Shown piece after piece: positions 34,780-43,520 of a stretch of DNA of 64,000 nucleotides. The position numbers and the translations under genes were made by a program. The stretch's first letter is position 1, and each line of letters starts with the position of its first letter. Source of the stretch: Actinocatenispora sera (GTDB lineage Bacteria > Actinomycetota > Actinomycetes > Mycobacteriales > Micromonosporaceae); the NCBI RefSeq assembly GCF_018324685.1, contig NZ_AP023354.1:4650001-4714000 (forward strand), given 5' to 3'. Below the pieces are notes generated by a model, which saw only the letters and a list, made by a program, of their open reading frames with translations, did no database searches and was not told the DNA's origin.

Positions 34780-35754
34780 ATGCGGTACACGACCCTGGGC
34801 CGTACCGGGCTGGAGGTTTCCCGGATCGCGTTCGGCACCTGGCAACTCGGCGGGGAGTGGGGGAGCTTCGACGCGGACGACGCGGTGGCGGCCATCCGGC
34901 GAGCCCGGGAGCTCGGCGTGACGTTCTTCGACACCGCGCAGGGCTACGGCTTCGGTGCCTCGGAGGAACTGCTCGCCCGCGGCCTGGCGCCGGAGCTTTC
35001 CGGCGACCGCGACAGCGTTGTCATTGCCACCAAGGGCGGCATCGACCCGGGCGGGCCGCGGCCCCGCAACGCCAGCCGCGAGTACCTGCGGGCCGGCGTC
35101 GAGTCGAGCCTGCGCGCGCTGGGTGTCGAGTACATCGACCTGTACCAGGTGCACTGGCCGGACGCGGCGACCCCGGCGGAGGAGACTGCGACCGCGCTGC
35201 AGGAGCTGGTCGACGAGGGCAAGATCCGGCACGTCGGGGTGTCCAACTACGGCGTGGAGCAGCTGGCCGCGTTCGACGCGGTGCGACCGGTGGAGAGCCT
35301 GCAGCCGCCGTACCACCTGTTCCAGCGCGGGATCGAGGAGAAGGTGCTGCCGTACTGCCAGGCGCACGACATCGGCGTGCTGGTGTACAGCCCGCTCGCG
35401 TCCGGCCTGTTGACCGGCACCTGGACCGAGGACGTGAGCTTCGACGACACCGACTGGCGGTCCAAGGCGACCGCGTTCACCGGTGACGCGCTGCGCGGCA
35501 ACCTCGCGATCGTCGAGCAGCTCAAGCAGTTCGCCGCGGCCAAGGGTGTCTCGGTGGCACAGCTGTCGATCGCCTGGACGCTCGCCCGACCCGGCGTGGA
35601 CGTGGCGATCGTGGGCGCCCGCCGGCCCCGCAACATCGCCGACAGCCTGGCCGCCGCGGACCTCACCCTGACCGCGGACGAGCTCGCCCGCATCGACGAG
35701 ATCACCGCGAACGCCGTCCACTTCATCGGCGCGAGCCCGGAAGGCGTCGCCTGA
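34780..35754 (+). CDS. Aldo/keto reductase
   Basis: A 324-aa TIM-barrel oxidoreductase. The catalytic tetrad is visible: Asp and Tyr in FFDTAQGYG (about 50-58), Lys in VIATKGG and His in LYQVHWPD. The C-terminal NADPH-binding stretch AIVGARRPRNIADSLAA is intact. It reduces an aldehyde or ketone with NADPH. The ATG follows AAGGAGCGTC. The DUF3626 gene begins just after its stop, so the two form an operon; the substrate is unknown. Confidence 0.92.
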   Translation: MRYTTLGRTGLEVSRIAFGTWQLGGEWGSFDADDAVAAIRRARELGVTFFDTAQGYGFGASEELLARGLAPELSGDRDSVVIATKGGIDPGGPRPRNASREYLRAGVESSLRALGVEYIDLYQVHWPDAATPAEETATALQELVDEGKIRHVGVSNYGVEQLAAFDAVRPVESLQPPYHLFQRGIEEKVLPYCQAHDIGVLVYSPLASGLLTGTWTEDVSFDDTDWRSKATAFTGDALRGNLAIVEQLKQFAAAKGVSVAQLSIAWTLARPGVDVAIVGARRPRNIADSLAAADLTLTADELARIDEITANAVHFIGASPEGVA

Positions 35755-35755
35755 G

Positions 35756-36610
35756 TTGACCGCGGGGGCCGCGCTCGACGACTTCGCTCGCCGGGCGTTG
35801 CGGCTGGTCGCGGCGCGTGCGGCCGGTCCACCGCTGGCCGCCGGCGTCGCGGTGACGGTGCACTTCCATCCGGACCGGCTGGTGGCCGGCGACACGGTGC
35901 TCGCCGGCCTGGCCCGCTCCGGCCGGTACCTGTCGCAGTTCGTCACCGGGGTCAGCAACGGCGGCCTGAGCGCGTACCGGGGTGGCGCGCGGTGGGGCTG
36001 GGAGAGCCGGCTGTTCGGCGGCGCGTACGACGCGGCGCCGCCGGACGCCCGCCCGGTGTACGGCGCGGTCATGACCCCGGCGCGGGTCGTCGGAGCCGCA
36101 CCCCGGTTCGGCTCCTCGTTCCTGCGGTTGGCGCCGGAGACGCTGGAGCGCACCACGTTCTGCTACCCCGACAGCGTCTTCGAACCGGACGAGGTCGGTA
36201 CGGCGCGGTGCATGTCGCTGCTCGCCCGGGCCGAGGCGGACGATCTGGAGCTGCTGGACTCCTACGTCGAGGCGCACGTGCACGGCGGGGTCCGGCTCGA
36301 CCGGGACGTGGCCGCGCTGGTGCTCGACCGCTGCTACCGCGACACCGAGGTGGCCCGGCTGGCGGCGACGCTGCCCTGCCCGGTCGAGTGGCATCCCGGC
36401 TTCCGGCTCGGCGTCGACGAGTTGCGCCGCCACCCGGACTACCGCGGGGCCGACGCCGTCGAGCTGGGCGCCGAGATCGCGGTCGACGGTGCGCTGGACC
36501 CGGCCGTACTCGGCGCCGCGGCCGCCACCGGCAGGTACGACCCGCAACAGCTCAAGCGGGTCTGGCACCTGGTGGCGCGGTTCGGCGCCCCGGACCGTAC
36601 GGCCGGCTGA
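35756..36610 (+). CDS. DUF3626 family protein
   Basis: A 284-aa protein matching the DUF3626 pattern: VTVHFHPDRL (33-42), SQFVTGVSNGGLSAYRGG, WGWESRLFGGAYD, YGAVMTP, PRFGSSFLRL, TTFCYPDSVFEPDEVG, and EAHVHGGVRLDRDVAALVLDRCYRDT. The conserved His/Asp/Glu positions suggest a metal-dependent enzyme or ADP-ribosyl-like fold, but the function is not known. The only plausible start is the TTG at 35756, two bases after the aldo/keto reductase stop, so its translation depends on the upstream gene. Confidence 0.85.
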   Translation: MTAGAALDDFARRALRLVAARAAGPPLAAGVAVTVHFHPDRLVAGDTVLAGLARSGRYLSQFVTGVSNGGLSAYRGGARWGWESRLFGGAYDAAPPDARPVYGAVMTPARVVGAAPRFGSSFLRLAPETLERTTFCYPDSVFEPDEVGTARCMSLLARAEADDLELLDSYVEAHVHGGVRLDRDVAALVLDRCYRDTEVARLAATLPCPVEWHPGFRLGVDELRRHPDYRGADAVELGAEIAVDGALDPAVLGAAAATGRYDPQQLKRVWHLVARFGAPDRTAG

Positions 36611-36650
36611 GTACCTCGCCGATCCGGACGTGCCGGTGGTGCCGGGTGGC

Positions 36651-36656
36651 TAGGGT
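36651..36656 (+). promoter_or_regulatory. -10-like box 7 nt before the yhhN-like gene
   Basis: TAGGGT, seven bases, then the ATG at 36664: the leaderless arrangement. Confidence 0.45.
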
Positions 36657-36663
36657 GCGAGCC

Positions 36664-37347
36664 ATGACGCGGTCGGGTGGTGGGTCCGGGGCGGCGCGGG
36701 TGCTGCTCGCCGCGTACGTGGTGGGTGCCGTCGTCGAGCTGACCGCGGTGGCGCAGCACTGGACGCTCGTCGACCGGGCGAGCAAGCCGCTGCTGATGCC
36801 GCTGCTCGCGGCGTACCTGCTGGTCCGCCTCGGTGCCCGGCTGCGGGTGCTGCCGGTGGTGGTCGGCCTCGCGTTCGCCTGCGGCGGCGACATCGCGCTG
36901 CTGGTGTCGGGCACGGCGTTCTTCGCGCTGGGCATGGGGCTGTTCGCGGTGACGCACGCGTGCTACCTGGTGGCGTTCCTGCGGTCCGGCGCGCTCGCCG
37001 GGCTGCGCCGCCGCACCTGGGTCCCGGTGCTGTACGCGCTGGGTTGGCTGGCGCTGCTGGTCGTGATGCACGACCGCGTCTCGGTGCCGCTGCTGGTCGC
37101 GCTCTGCTGCTACGGTGTCGTGCTGTACGCGATGGCGTCCGGCGCGGCGTGCCTGGACGCGGTGCTCGGCCTGGGCGGGCTGCTGTTCGCGGTGTCGGAC
37201 ACGATGATCGCCCTGAACACCGGCGGGTTGCGGCTGCCGGCGCACGACCTCGCGGTGATGCTCACCTACCTGCTCGCCCAGGGGGTGCTGGTGGTGCGGT
37301 TCGCCGGGCTGGTCACTTCGGCGCGTGTCCGCGCAGGTAGCCGATGA
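36664..37347 (+). CDS. YhhN/TMEM86-family membrane protein (lysoplasmalogenase-like)
   Basis: A 227-aa protein with about eight membrane helices. Conserved pieces include SKPLLMPLLAAYLL, FACGGDIALL, FALGMGLFAVTHACYLVAF and GGLLFAVSDTMIALN, matching YhhN/TMEM86 hydrolases of vinyl-ether lysophospholipids. The acidic residues in GGDIAL and VSDTMIAL correspond to the catalytic ones of the family. Whether plasmalogens are the natural substrate in this host is unknown. It ends inside the convergent small membrane gene (35-bp overlap). Confidence 0.87.
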   Translation: MTRSGGGSGAARVLLAAYVVGAVVELTAVAQHWTLVDRASKPLLMPLLAAYLLVRLGARLRVLPVVVGLAFACGGDIALLVSGTAFFALGMGLFAVTHACYLVAFLRSGALAGLRRRTWVPVLYALGWLALLVVMHDRVSVPLLVALCCYGVVLYAMASGAACLDAVLGLGGLLFAVSDTMIALNTGGLRLPAHDLAVMLTYLLAQGVLVVRFAGLVTSARVRAGSR

Positions 37348-37489
37348 TCAGCAGGACGAGCACCGAGATTCCGATCAGCTTCCAGAGCTGACGGCGGATC
37401 TTCGCCTGCTTCTCGCCGCGGAACAGGATCAAGCCGATCGCGCCGACGAGAATCAGCACCCCGACGATCGCACCCGCCGTGGAGATCAC
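37313..37489 (-). CDS. Small two-helix membrane protein
   Basis: A 58-aa protein starting at GTG: a first hydrophobic helix (AGAIVGVLILVGAIGLILF), the basic loop RGEKQAKIRRQLWK and a second helix (LIGISVLVLLIIGYL). Longer in-frame starts lack coding character. It overlaps the 3' end of the convergent YhhN gene by 35 bp. Function unknown. Confidence 0.6.
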   Translation of the reverse strand: MISTAGAIVGVLILVGAIGLILFRGEKQAKIRRQLWKLIGISVLVLLIIGYLRGHAPK

Positions 37490-37567
37490 CGCACCGCCCC
37501 TTAAGCCGAGCCTGGTTGTACCGATCGTGCCGTGAGCGGTGCGGATGGTGCAAGCCGGGGTGCGAGG

Positions 37568-37598
37568 TTGACTTCGACCCTGCTTCAACTCCTACGGT
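37568..37598 (+). promoter_or_regulatory. MerR-type promoter with 19-bp spacer
   Basis: A -35 TTGACT (37568-37573) and -10 TACGGT (37593-37598) are separated by 19 bp, the long spacer of MerR-activated promoters. An inverted repeat GTTGA...TCAAC (starting 37567) occupies the spacer. It lies 34 bp before the NmrA-like gene. The cognate MerR gene is not in the window. Confidence 0.55.
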
Positions 37599-37631
37599 CG
37601 TCGAGGTACGCGCACGAGGAGGGGGACGACG

Positions 37632-38474
37632 ATGGAGCAGATCCTGGTCACCGGCGCCACCGGGCACGTCGGTCGGCAGGTGGTCGAGCAGCTGGTGGCC
37701 GCGGGGCATCCGGTTCGGGCGATGACCCGCAGCCCGGCGACCGCGGCGCTGCCGGCGCCGGTCGAGACGGTGGCCGGCGACCTGGCCGACCCGGCGAGCC
37801 TGACCGCCGCGCTGGACGGGGTCGGCGCGGTGTTCCTGATCTGGCCCTTCGGGCACCCGGGCGGTGCCGAGGCGGCCGTCGCCGCGATGGCCGAACGGGC
37901 GGAGCGGATCGTGTACCTGTCCACGCTCGGCGCGGCGACCGGCGAGGACGGCATCATCGGCATGCACGGCCGGCTGGAGCAGCTGGTGGAGTCGGCCGGG
38001 CCGGCCTGGACGCTGCTGCGGCCCTGCGGGTTCGCCGTCAACACGCTCGGTTGGGCCGCCCAGATCCGCCGCGGCGACGAGGTGCGGGCGCCGTACCCGG
38101 GGCTGGTCCGGCCGCTGATCGACGAGCGGGACATCGCCGCGGTCGCGGTCGAGGCGCTCACCACCGGCGGCCACGACGGGGCCCGCCACCCGCTCACCGG
38201 TCCGGCGGCGCTGAGTCAGCTCGAGCAGGTCGCCACCATCGGCGAGGTACTCGGCCGGCCGCTGCGGTTCGTCGAGATCGACCGGGCGCAGGCGCGGCGC
38301 AACCTGATCGCCGTCGGGTTGGGCGAACACTTCGCCGACAGCGTGCTCGCCGGTCAGGCCGCACAGCTGGACAACCCCGAGCCGGTCCTCGGCACCGTCG
38401 CCGACCTGACCGGTCGGCCGGCCCACTCGTACCGGGACTGGGTGGCCGCGCACCGGGCCGACTTCACCGGCTGA
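37632..38474 (+). CDS. NmrA-like NAD(P)-binding protein (atypical SDR)
   Basis: A 280-aa Rossmann protein with GATGHVGRQVVEQLVAAGHPVRAMTRSP (7-34), DLADPASLTAALDGVGAVFLIWPF and RIVYLSTLGAA. It lacks a clear YxxxK pair, so it belongs to the NmrA/HSCARG-type group that acts as NAD(P) sensors or quinone/isoflavone-type reductases. A GGAGGGGG ribosome site precedes the ATG. A MerR-type promoter upstream suggests control by a redox- or drug-sensing activator. Confidence 0.88.
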   Translation: MEQILVTGATGHVGRQVVEQLVAAGHPVRAMTRSPATAALPAPVETVAGDLADPASLTAALDGVGAVFLIWPFGHPGGAEAAVAAMAERAERIVYLSTLGAATGEDGIIGMHGRLEQLVESAGPAWTLLRPCGFAVNTLGWAAQIRRGDEVRAPYPGLVRPLIDERDIAAVAVEALTTGGHDGARHPLTGPAALSQLEQVATIGEVLGRPLRFVEIDRAQARRNLIAVGLGEHFADSVLAGQAAQLDNPEPVLGTVADLTGRPAHSYRDWVAAHRADFTG

Positions 38475-38575
38475 CCCGCGCGGACGATTGCAGCCGGGGC
38501 GACGGCATTGCGCGGCCGGCCATGCGTCCCGGACAATCGTGTACCACGTGATGTGTCAACCGGAGTGGGTGAACA

Positions 38576-40039
38576 GTGGACGGTGCGGGCCCGGCGCGCT
38601 ACCTGGGCGTCGACATCGGTACGTCGGTGGCGAAGCTGGCGCTGTTCGACGAGGACGGCACCGTGCTGCGCACCGCCGGCCGCAGCGTGCCGCTGCAGCA
38701 TCCGGCGCCGGGTCACGTCGAGCAGGACGCTGCCGCGGTGTTCGCCGCGGTGGCCGAGTTGGCTCGCGAGGTGTGTCCGACGCCGGCCGACGCGCCGCGG
38801 CTGGTCGCGGTGACCGGGCAGGGCGACGGCTGCTGGCTGCTGGACGACGACGCCCAGCCGGTCGGACCGGCGCTGTCCTGGCTGGACGCCCGGGCCGGCG
38901 ACGTACTGGCCGACTGGGACCGGGCGGGCGTGACCGAGGCGATCTACCGGCGCACCGGCAACTCGCTGTTTCCCGGCGCGCAGGCACCGCTGCTGGCCTG
39001 GCTGGACAAGCACCAGCCGGACCGGCTGGCCCGCGCCGCCACCGCCGGGTACTGCAAGGACATGGTGTTCGGCCGGCTGACCGGGGTGCGCGCCACCGAC
39101 GCCTCCGATGCCTCGATGCCGTTCGGCGACGCGACCGGCAGCCGGTACGACAGCGGCGTGCTCGACGCCTGCGGGCTGGCGCACCGGGCGGGGCTGCTCG
39201 CGCCGGTCGTGACGCCGCTGCCGACCGGCACGGTGACCGCGGGCGCCGCGGCGCTCACCGGGCTGCCGGCCGGCGTCGCGGTCACCGGCGGACCCTACGA
39301 CCTGCCGGCGTGCGCGGCCGGGGGCGGCGTCACCGAGTTCGGTGCCGGCCTGCTCACGCTCGGTACCACGCTGGCGTGCCAGGTGCTCGTGTCCACTGTG
39401 GACAAGTCGGGTACCCGGGCCGGGATGCACCTGGCCACCGGCACGCCGGGGCGGTGGCTGCGAGCGATGCCGGCGATGGTCGGTACCGCGTCGCTGGACT
39501 GGCTGCTCGCCCTGCTCGGCCGCGGGCACGACCAGCTCGACGGGATGCTGCGCGAGACCGCGCCCGGCGCCGGCGGGGTCGAGGTACTGCCCTACCTGGC
39601 GCCGTCGGGGGAGCGGGCACCGTTCGTCGATCCGGCCGCCCGCGGCCAGTTCACCGGGATCGAGCTGACCACGACCGGCGCGCAGCTGGTGCGCGCGCTG
39701 TGCGAGGGACTCGGGTACGCGGCGCGGCAGTGCCTGGAGGCCGCCGGGCTGTCCGGCCGGCTGGTGGTGTGCGGCGGCGGGACCAGGTCGCTGCCGTGGC
39801 TGGAGATCTTCGCCTCGGTGCTGGGCCGGCCGCTGGAGCTGGCCCGCAGCCCCGAGGTCGGCGCCCGCGGCGCGGTGCTCGCCGGCCTCGCCGCGCTCGG
39901 CGAGCCGGTCGAGGTCGCGGCGTGGACCCGGCCCGACCGCCTCATCGACCCGGACCCGGCCGCGGTGTCGTACTACGAGGACGGCTACCGCCGCTACCTC
40001 GCCAACCAGGACGCGGCCCGGCCCCGCTGGCGCCGCTGA
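38576..40039 (+). CDS. FGGY-family carbohydrate kinase (polyol/xylulose kinase-like)
   Basis: A 487-aa kinase with the N-terminal phosphate-binding GVDIGTSVAKLALFDEDG, GQGDGCWLLDDDAQP typical of the erythritol/L-xylulose kinase branch, the catalytic aspartate in GPYDLPACAAGGG (about 241) and the adenosine-loop residues VVCGGGTRSLPW. It phosphorylates a sugar or sugar alcohol entering glycolysis or the pentose pathway. It starts at GTG after GGAGTGGG. It is convergent with the DeoR-linked importer, which probably supplies its substrate (inference). Confidence 0.9.
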   Translation: MDGAGPARYLGVDIGTSVAKLALFDEDGTVLRTAGRSVPLQHPAPGHVEQDAAAVFAAVAELAREVCPTPADAPRLVAVTGQGDGCWLLDDDAQPVGPALSWLDARAGDVLADWDRAGVTEAIYRRTGNSLFPGAQAPLLAWLDKHQPDRLARAATAGYCKDMVFGRLTGVRATDASDASMPFGDATGSRYDSGVLDACGLAHRAGLLAPVVTPLPTGTVTAGAAALTGLPAGVAVTGGPYDLPACAAGGGVTEFGAGLLTLGTTLACQVLVSTVDKSGTRAGMHLATGTPGRWLRAMPAMVGTASLDWLLALLGRGHDQLDGMLRETAPGAGGVEVLPYLAPSGERAPFVDPAARGQFTGIELTTTGAQLVRALCEGLGYAARQCLEAAGLSGRLVVCGGGTRSLPWLEIFASVLGRPLELARSPEVGARGAVLAGLAALGEPVEVAAWTRPDRLIDPDPAAVSYYEDGYRRYLANQDAARPRWRR

Positions 40040-40059
40040 CCGCCCGGCGGCCGCCCGGC

Positions 40060-40084
40060 GCGGGGCGCCCCCTCGACGCCCCGC
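40060..40084. terminator. Bidirectional hairpin terminator
   Basis: GCGGGGCG, a 9-nt loop and CGCCCCGC form a perfect 8-bp stem midway between the convergent FGGY kinase and ABC permease genes. No U tract. Confidence 0.6.
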
Positions 40085-40118
40085 ACCGCACGTCACTCGC
40101 CCGCGCCGCGCCGTCCGG

Positions 40119-40997
40119 TCACTTCACGGCGCCGAGCGACAGCCCCTGGACCAGCTTGTTCTGTGCGGCGAACCCGGCGACCAGGACCGGGATCGAGATC
40201 GCGGTGGCCGCCGCGCACACCTTGGCGAGGAACAGCCCCTGAGTGGTGACGAAGCTGGTCAGGAACACCGGCGCGGTGCCGGCCACCACACCGGTGAGCA
40301 CCCGGGCGAACAGCATCTCGTTCCAGGCGAAGATGAAGCAGATCAGCGCGGTGGCGGCGATGCCGGGGGAGGCGATCGGCAGGATCACCCGGCGCATCAC
40401 GGTCGGCAGCCGGGCCCCGTCCAGCGCGGCCGCCTCCAGGATCGCCACCGGTACCTCGGCCAGGAACGAGTGCATCATCCACACCGCGATCGGCAGGTTC
40501 ATCGCGGTGTACAGGATGACCATCAGCCAGATGTTGTCCAGCAGCCCGATGTGCTGGGCGATCAGGTACACCGGCAGCAGCCCGGCGACCGCCGGCAGCA
40601 TCTTCGTGGTCAGGAAGAAGAACAGCACGTCCGACCACTTGCGTACCGGCCGGATCGCCAGCGCGTAACCGGCGAACAGGGCGAGCACCACCACCAGCGC
40701 GGTGGACACGACGCTCGCGGTGGCCGAGTTGATCAGGTACGGCCACGGGTTGGTGGCGAAGAACTCGCGGTACCCGTCGGTGGTCAGCGGCGCGGTGAGA
40801 TCCGGAGGGTTGGTGGCGGCGGCCTGCTCGGAGTGCAGCGACGTGAACACCATCCACGCCACCGGGAAGAAGAACGCGATCCCCACGATCCAGGCGACCA
40901 CCCCGAGGACGGCGCCGCCCCGGCCGCGTCGTACCCGGCGGGGCCGGGCCGGCGGCGGCACGGCGGTGCCGGTCGGCGCCGAAAGCGTCTGCGTCAT
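40119..40997 (-). CDS. Sugar/polyol ABC transporter permease (MalG type)
   Basis: A 292-aa CUT1 inner-membrane permease with six helices. The EAA loop reads EAAALDGARLPTVMRRVILPIASPGIAAT (about 193-221), the contact site for the ATPase. Upstream, VFTSLHSEQAAATNPP is the typical periplasmic loop. The ATG overlaps the stop of the companion permease (ATGA). No ATPase gene follows: the operon ends here with a hairpin, so a shared MsmK-like ATPase elsewhere must energise it. Confidence 0.92.
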   Translation of the reverse strand: MTQTLSAPTGTAVPPPARPRRVRRGRGGAVLGVVAWIVGIAFFFPVAWMVFTSLHSEQAAATNPPDLTAPLTTDGYREFFATNPWPYLINSATASVVSTALVVVLALFAGYALAIRPVRKWSDVLFFFLTTKMLPAVAGLLPVYLIAQHIGLLDNIWLMVILYTAMNLPIAVWMMHSFLAEVPVAILEAAALDGARLPTVMRRVILPIASPGIAATALICFIFAWNEMLFARVLTGVVAGTAPVFLTSFVTTQGLFLAKVCAAATAISIPVLVAGFAAQNKLVQGLSLGAVK

Positions 40998-41920
40998 CGG
41001 TCCGCCTCCTGCTTCAACAGCGACGACACGACCCGCAGCGCGAAGGTGGCGACGATCATCGAGCCGATCACCACGATCACCCCGGCCGCCGACGCGCGTC
41101 CGTAGTCGTGTGCCTGGTAGAACGTCTGGTAGATGGTGTAGGGCAGGTTCGCGGTGCCGAGCCCGCCCGCGGTGATGGTGAACACCGCGTCGAAGTTCTG
41201 CACGATGTAGATGCAGCCGAGCAGCGCGCCGAGCTCCAGGTACTGCCGCAGGTGCGGCAGCGTGATGTGCCGGAACACCGCCAACGCGCCGGCGCCGTCG
41301 ACCCGCGCCGCCTCCAGCACCTCCGGCGAGCGCGACTGCAGCCCGGCCAGCAGGATCAGCATCATGAACGGCGTCCACTGCCAGACCAGGCTGGACACCA
41401 CCGAGAACATCGGCGCGTCGGAGATCCAGTCCGGCTGCGCGGCACCCGGACCGAAGATCCCGGTCAGGATGCCGTTGAACAGCCCGTACTCGGGGTTGTA
41501 GAGGGCGTGCTTCCACAGCAGCGCCGCGGCGACCGGTACCACCAGGAACGGCGCGATCAGCATGGTGCGCACGATCGCCCGGCCGTGGAACCTGCGGTCC
41601 AGCAGCAGCGCGATCGCGAGGCCCAGTACCAGGCTGACCAGCACCACCGAAACGGTGAGGATGACGGTCGTCAGGATCGAGGAGCGCAGCTGCGGGTCGC
41701 CGAGTACCGCGGTGTAGTTGCCGAACGCGGCGAACCCGCGCCGGTCCGGGTAGAGCGCGTTCCAGTCGGTGAACGAGATGACCAGCGTGGCCGCGAACGG
41801 CAGCTGGGTGACCACGATCGTGAACAGCAGCGCCGGCAGCAGCGGACCGCGGCGGGCCCACCGAGCCGCCACCCGGCGCGGTCGTACGCCGGCGGGGGCC
41901 GGCAGCGACACGGTCGTCAT
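40994..41920 (-). CDS. Sugar/polyol ABC transporter permease (MalF type)
   Basis: A 308-aa CUT1 permease. Features are SFTDWNALYPDRRGFAAFGNY (periplasmic loop), helices around VSVVLVSLVLGLAIALLLDRRF and the EAA loop EAARVDGAGALAVFRHITLP (about 223-242). It starts at the ATG at 41920 after GAGGAGGATCC. It lies 53 bp downstream of the binding-protein gene and overlaps the second permease by 4 bp. Confidence 0.92.
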   Translation of the reverse strand: MTTVSLPAPAGVRPRRVAARWARRGPLLPALLFTIVVTQLPFAATLVISFTDWNALYPDRRGFAAFGNYTAVLGDPQLRSSILTTVILTVSVVLVSLVLGLAIALLLDRRFHGRAIVRTMLIAPFLVVPVAAALLWKHALYNPEYGLFNGILTGIFGPGAAQPDWISDAPMFSVVSSLVWQWTPFMMLILLAGLQSRSPEVLEAARVDGAGALAVFRHITLPHLRQYLELGALLGCIYIVQNFDAVFTITAGGLGTANLPYTIYQTFYQAHDYGRASAAGVIVVIGSMIVATFALRVVSSLLKQEADR

Positions 41921-41973
41921 GCGGATCCTCCTCGGTGCGGTGCCGCCCGGACGGCCGGGCGGCACCGAGCGGA

Positions 41974-43332
41974 CTACTGGTATTTCTTGGCCACCGCGGC
42001 GGCCAGCTGCTGGCTGCGGGACAGCGCCGCCGAGACCGACGTCCTGCCGGCGATCGCCGACGAGATCTGTTGCGACACCTGGGTACCCAGGTCGGTGAAC
42101 TCGGGGATGTCGACGAACTGGATGCCCACCGTCGGCCGCGGCTGCACCCCCGGGTCGGTCGGCTTCGCCGTGTCGATCGCGGTCTGCATCGCCGGGTAGA
42201 ACGCCTTCGCCGCCTTCTGGTACTCCGGGTTGGCGAACGTGGAGGTACGCGTGCCGGGCGGCACCTGGGCCCAGCCGAGCTTGTTGCCGACGAGCTTCAG
42301 GTAGCCCTTGCCGCAGGCCCAGGAGATGAACTTCCACGCGTCGTCGGTGTGCTTCGACGCCTTCTGGATCGCGAACGCCCACGAGTACAGCCAGCCCGAC
42401 GAGCTGGTCTTGTCCACCGGCGCGGGCACGTAGCCGACCTTGCCGGCGACCTTCGAGTCGCTGCCCTCCAGGCTGCCCGCCGCCGACGTGGCGTCGTACC
42501 ACATGGCGACCTTGCCCTGCTCGAAGTCGTTGAGGCACTCGGTGAAGCCGGCCTGCGCGGCGCCCGCCTCACCGTGCTTGCGCACGAGGTCGACGTAGAA
42601 CTGGGTGGCCTTCTTGAAGCCCCCGGTGTCGACCTGTGCCTGCCAGTCCTTGGTGAACCAGGTACCGCCCATCGTGTTCACCACGGTGGTCAGCGGCGCG
42701 ATCACCTCGCCCCACCCGGGCTGCCCGCGCAGGCAGATGCCCTTGAGGCCGGGCTTGGCGCCGTCGGCCTTCGCGGCGAGGTCGGCCACCTGCTGCCAGG
42801 TGGGGTGCGCCGGCATCGTCAGGTGCTTGGCCGCGAACACGTCCTTGCGGTACATCAGGAACGACGACTCGCCGTAGAACGGCTCGGCGTACACCTTGCC
42901 GCCGGACGACAGCGACGACTGGATCGGCTTGAGGATGTCGGACTGGTCGAACGCGGTGTCCTTCGCCGTGTACGAGTCCAGCGGCGTGATCCAGTTGTTC
43001 TTCGCGTAGAACGGCACCTCGTAGTTGCTGATCGTGGCGACGTCGTACCGGCCGGCCTGGCTGGAGAAGTCCTGGGTGAACTTGTCCCGGGCGTCGTTCT
43101 CCGGCAGCACCGTGAAGTTGACCTTGATGCCGGTCTGTTTGGTGAAGTTCGCGGCGGTCAGCTTCTGCAGATCGACCATCTGCGGGTTGTTGACCATCAG
43201 CACGTTGATGCTGTGGCCGGAGGCGGAGGTGCCGCCGCCGGCACCGCCACACGCGGTCAGTGCGGCCGCGGTGACCCCCAACGCCAGCGCGGCACCCAGC
43301 AGCCGGGTGCGGCCCGGCAGGAACCTGGACAT
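41974..43332 (-). CDS. ABC transporter substrate-binding lipoprotein (sugar/polyol)
   Basis: A 452-aa lipoprotein with the signal ending in AALTAC (Cys28). The mature protein is a type-II extracellular solute-binding protein of family 1: INVLMVNNPQMVDLQKLTA, YDVATISNYEVPFYAKNNWITPLD, GKVYAEPFYGESSFLMYRKDVF and EQGKVAMWYDATSAAGSLEG. The last segments resemble polyol (mannitol/sorbitol, SmoE-like) receptors. The GGAGGAG ribosome site precedes the ATG. Upstream lies the 31-bp repeat array thought to bind the adjacent DeoR regulator. Confidence 0.92.
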   Translation of the reverse strand: MSRFLPGRTRLLGAALALGVTAAALTACGGAGGGTSASGHSINVLMVNNPQMVDLQKLTAANFTKQTGIKVNFTVLPENDARDKFTQDFSSQAGRYDVATISNYEVPFYAKNNWITPLDSYTAKDTAFDQSDILKPIQSSLSSGGKVYAEPFYGESSFLMYRKDVFAAKHLTMPAHPTWQQVADLAAKADGAKPGLKGICLRGQPGWGEVIAPLTTVVNTMGGTWFTKDWQAQVDTGGFKKATQFYVDLVRKHGEAGAAQAGFTECLNDFEQGKVAMWYDATSAAGSLEGSDSKVAGKVGYVPAPVDKTSSSGWLYSWAFAIQKASKHTDDAWKFISWACGKGYLKLVGNKLGWAQVPPGTRTSTFANPEYQKAAKAFYPAMQTAIDTAKPTDPGVQPRPTVGIQFVDIPEFTDLGTQVSQQISSAIAGRTSVSAALSRSQQLAAAVAKKYQ

Positions 43333-43390
43333 GGTGTGACTCCTCCACCTCGTCTGCGGGCAGACTCGCCCGCGCCTCCGGGGTGATCTC

Positions 43391-43503
43391 CGGATGCTTG
43401 TCGGACATCCGGAGGTTGTCCCGGATGCTTGTCGGACATCCGGAGGTTGTCCCGGATGCTTGTCGGACATCCGGAGGTTGTCCCGGATTCTCTGTCGGAC
43501 AAC
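43391..43503. repeat. 31-bp tandem repeats with an internal palindrome (operator array)
   Basis: Three exact units start at 43391, 43422 and 43453, and a shortened fourth at 43484. Each unit has the perfect palindrome TGTCGGACA (43399, 43430, 43461, 43493) and the arms GGATG/CATCC. The array lies between the DeoR gene and the binding-protein start, 59-166 bp upstream of the latter. The same TGTCCGA half-site occurs as a long dyad before the DeoR gene. It is not a CRISPR array: the units are contiguous with no spacers. Confidence 0.85.
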
Positions 43504-43520
43504 GAAACCGTGTTAGCGGC

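Noticed and set aside
43391-43503. CRISPR-like direct repeats
   Set aside because: Units are contiguous with no spacers and no cas genes are nearby; they fit an operator array.
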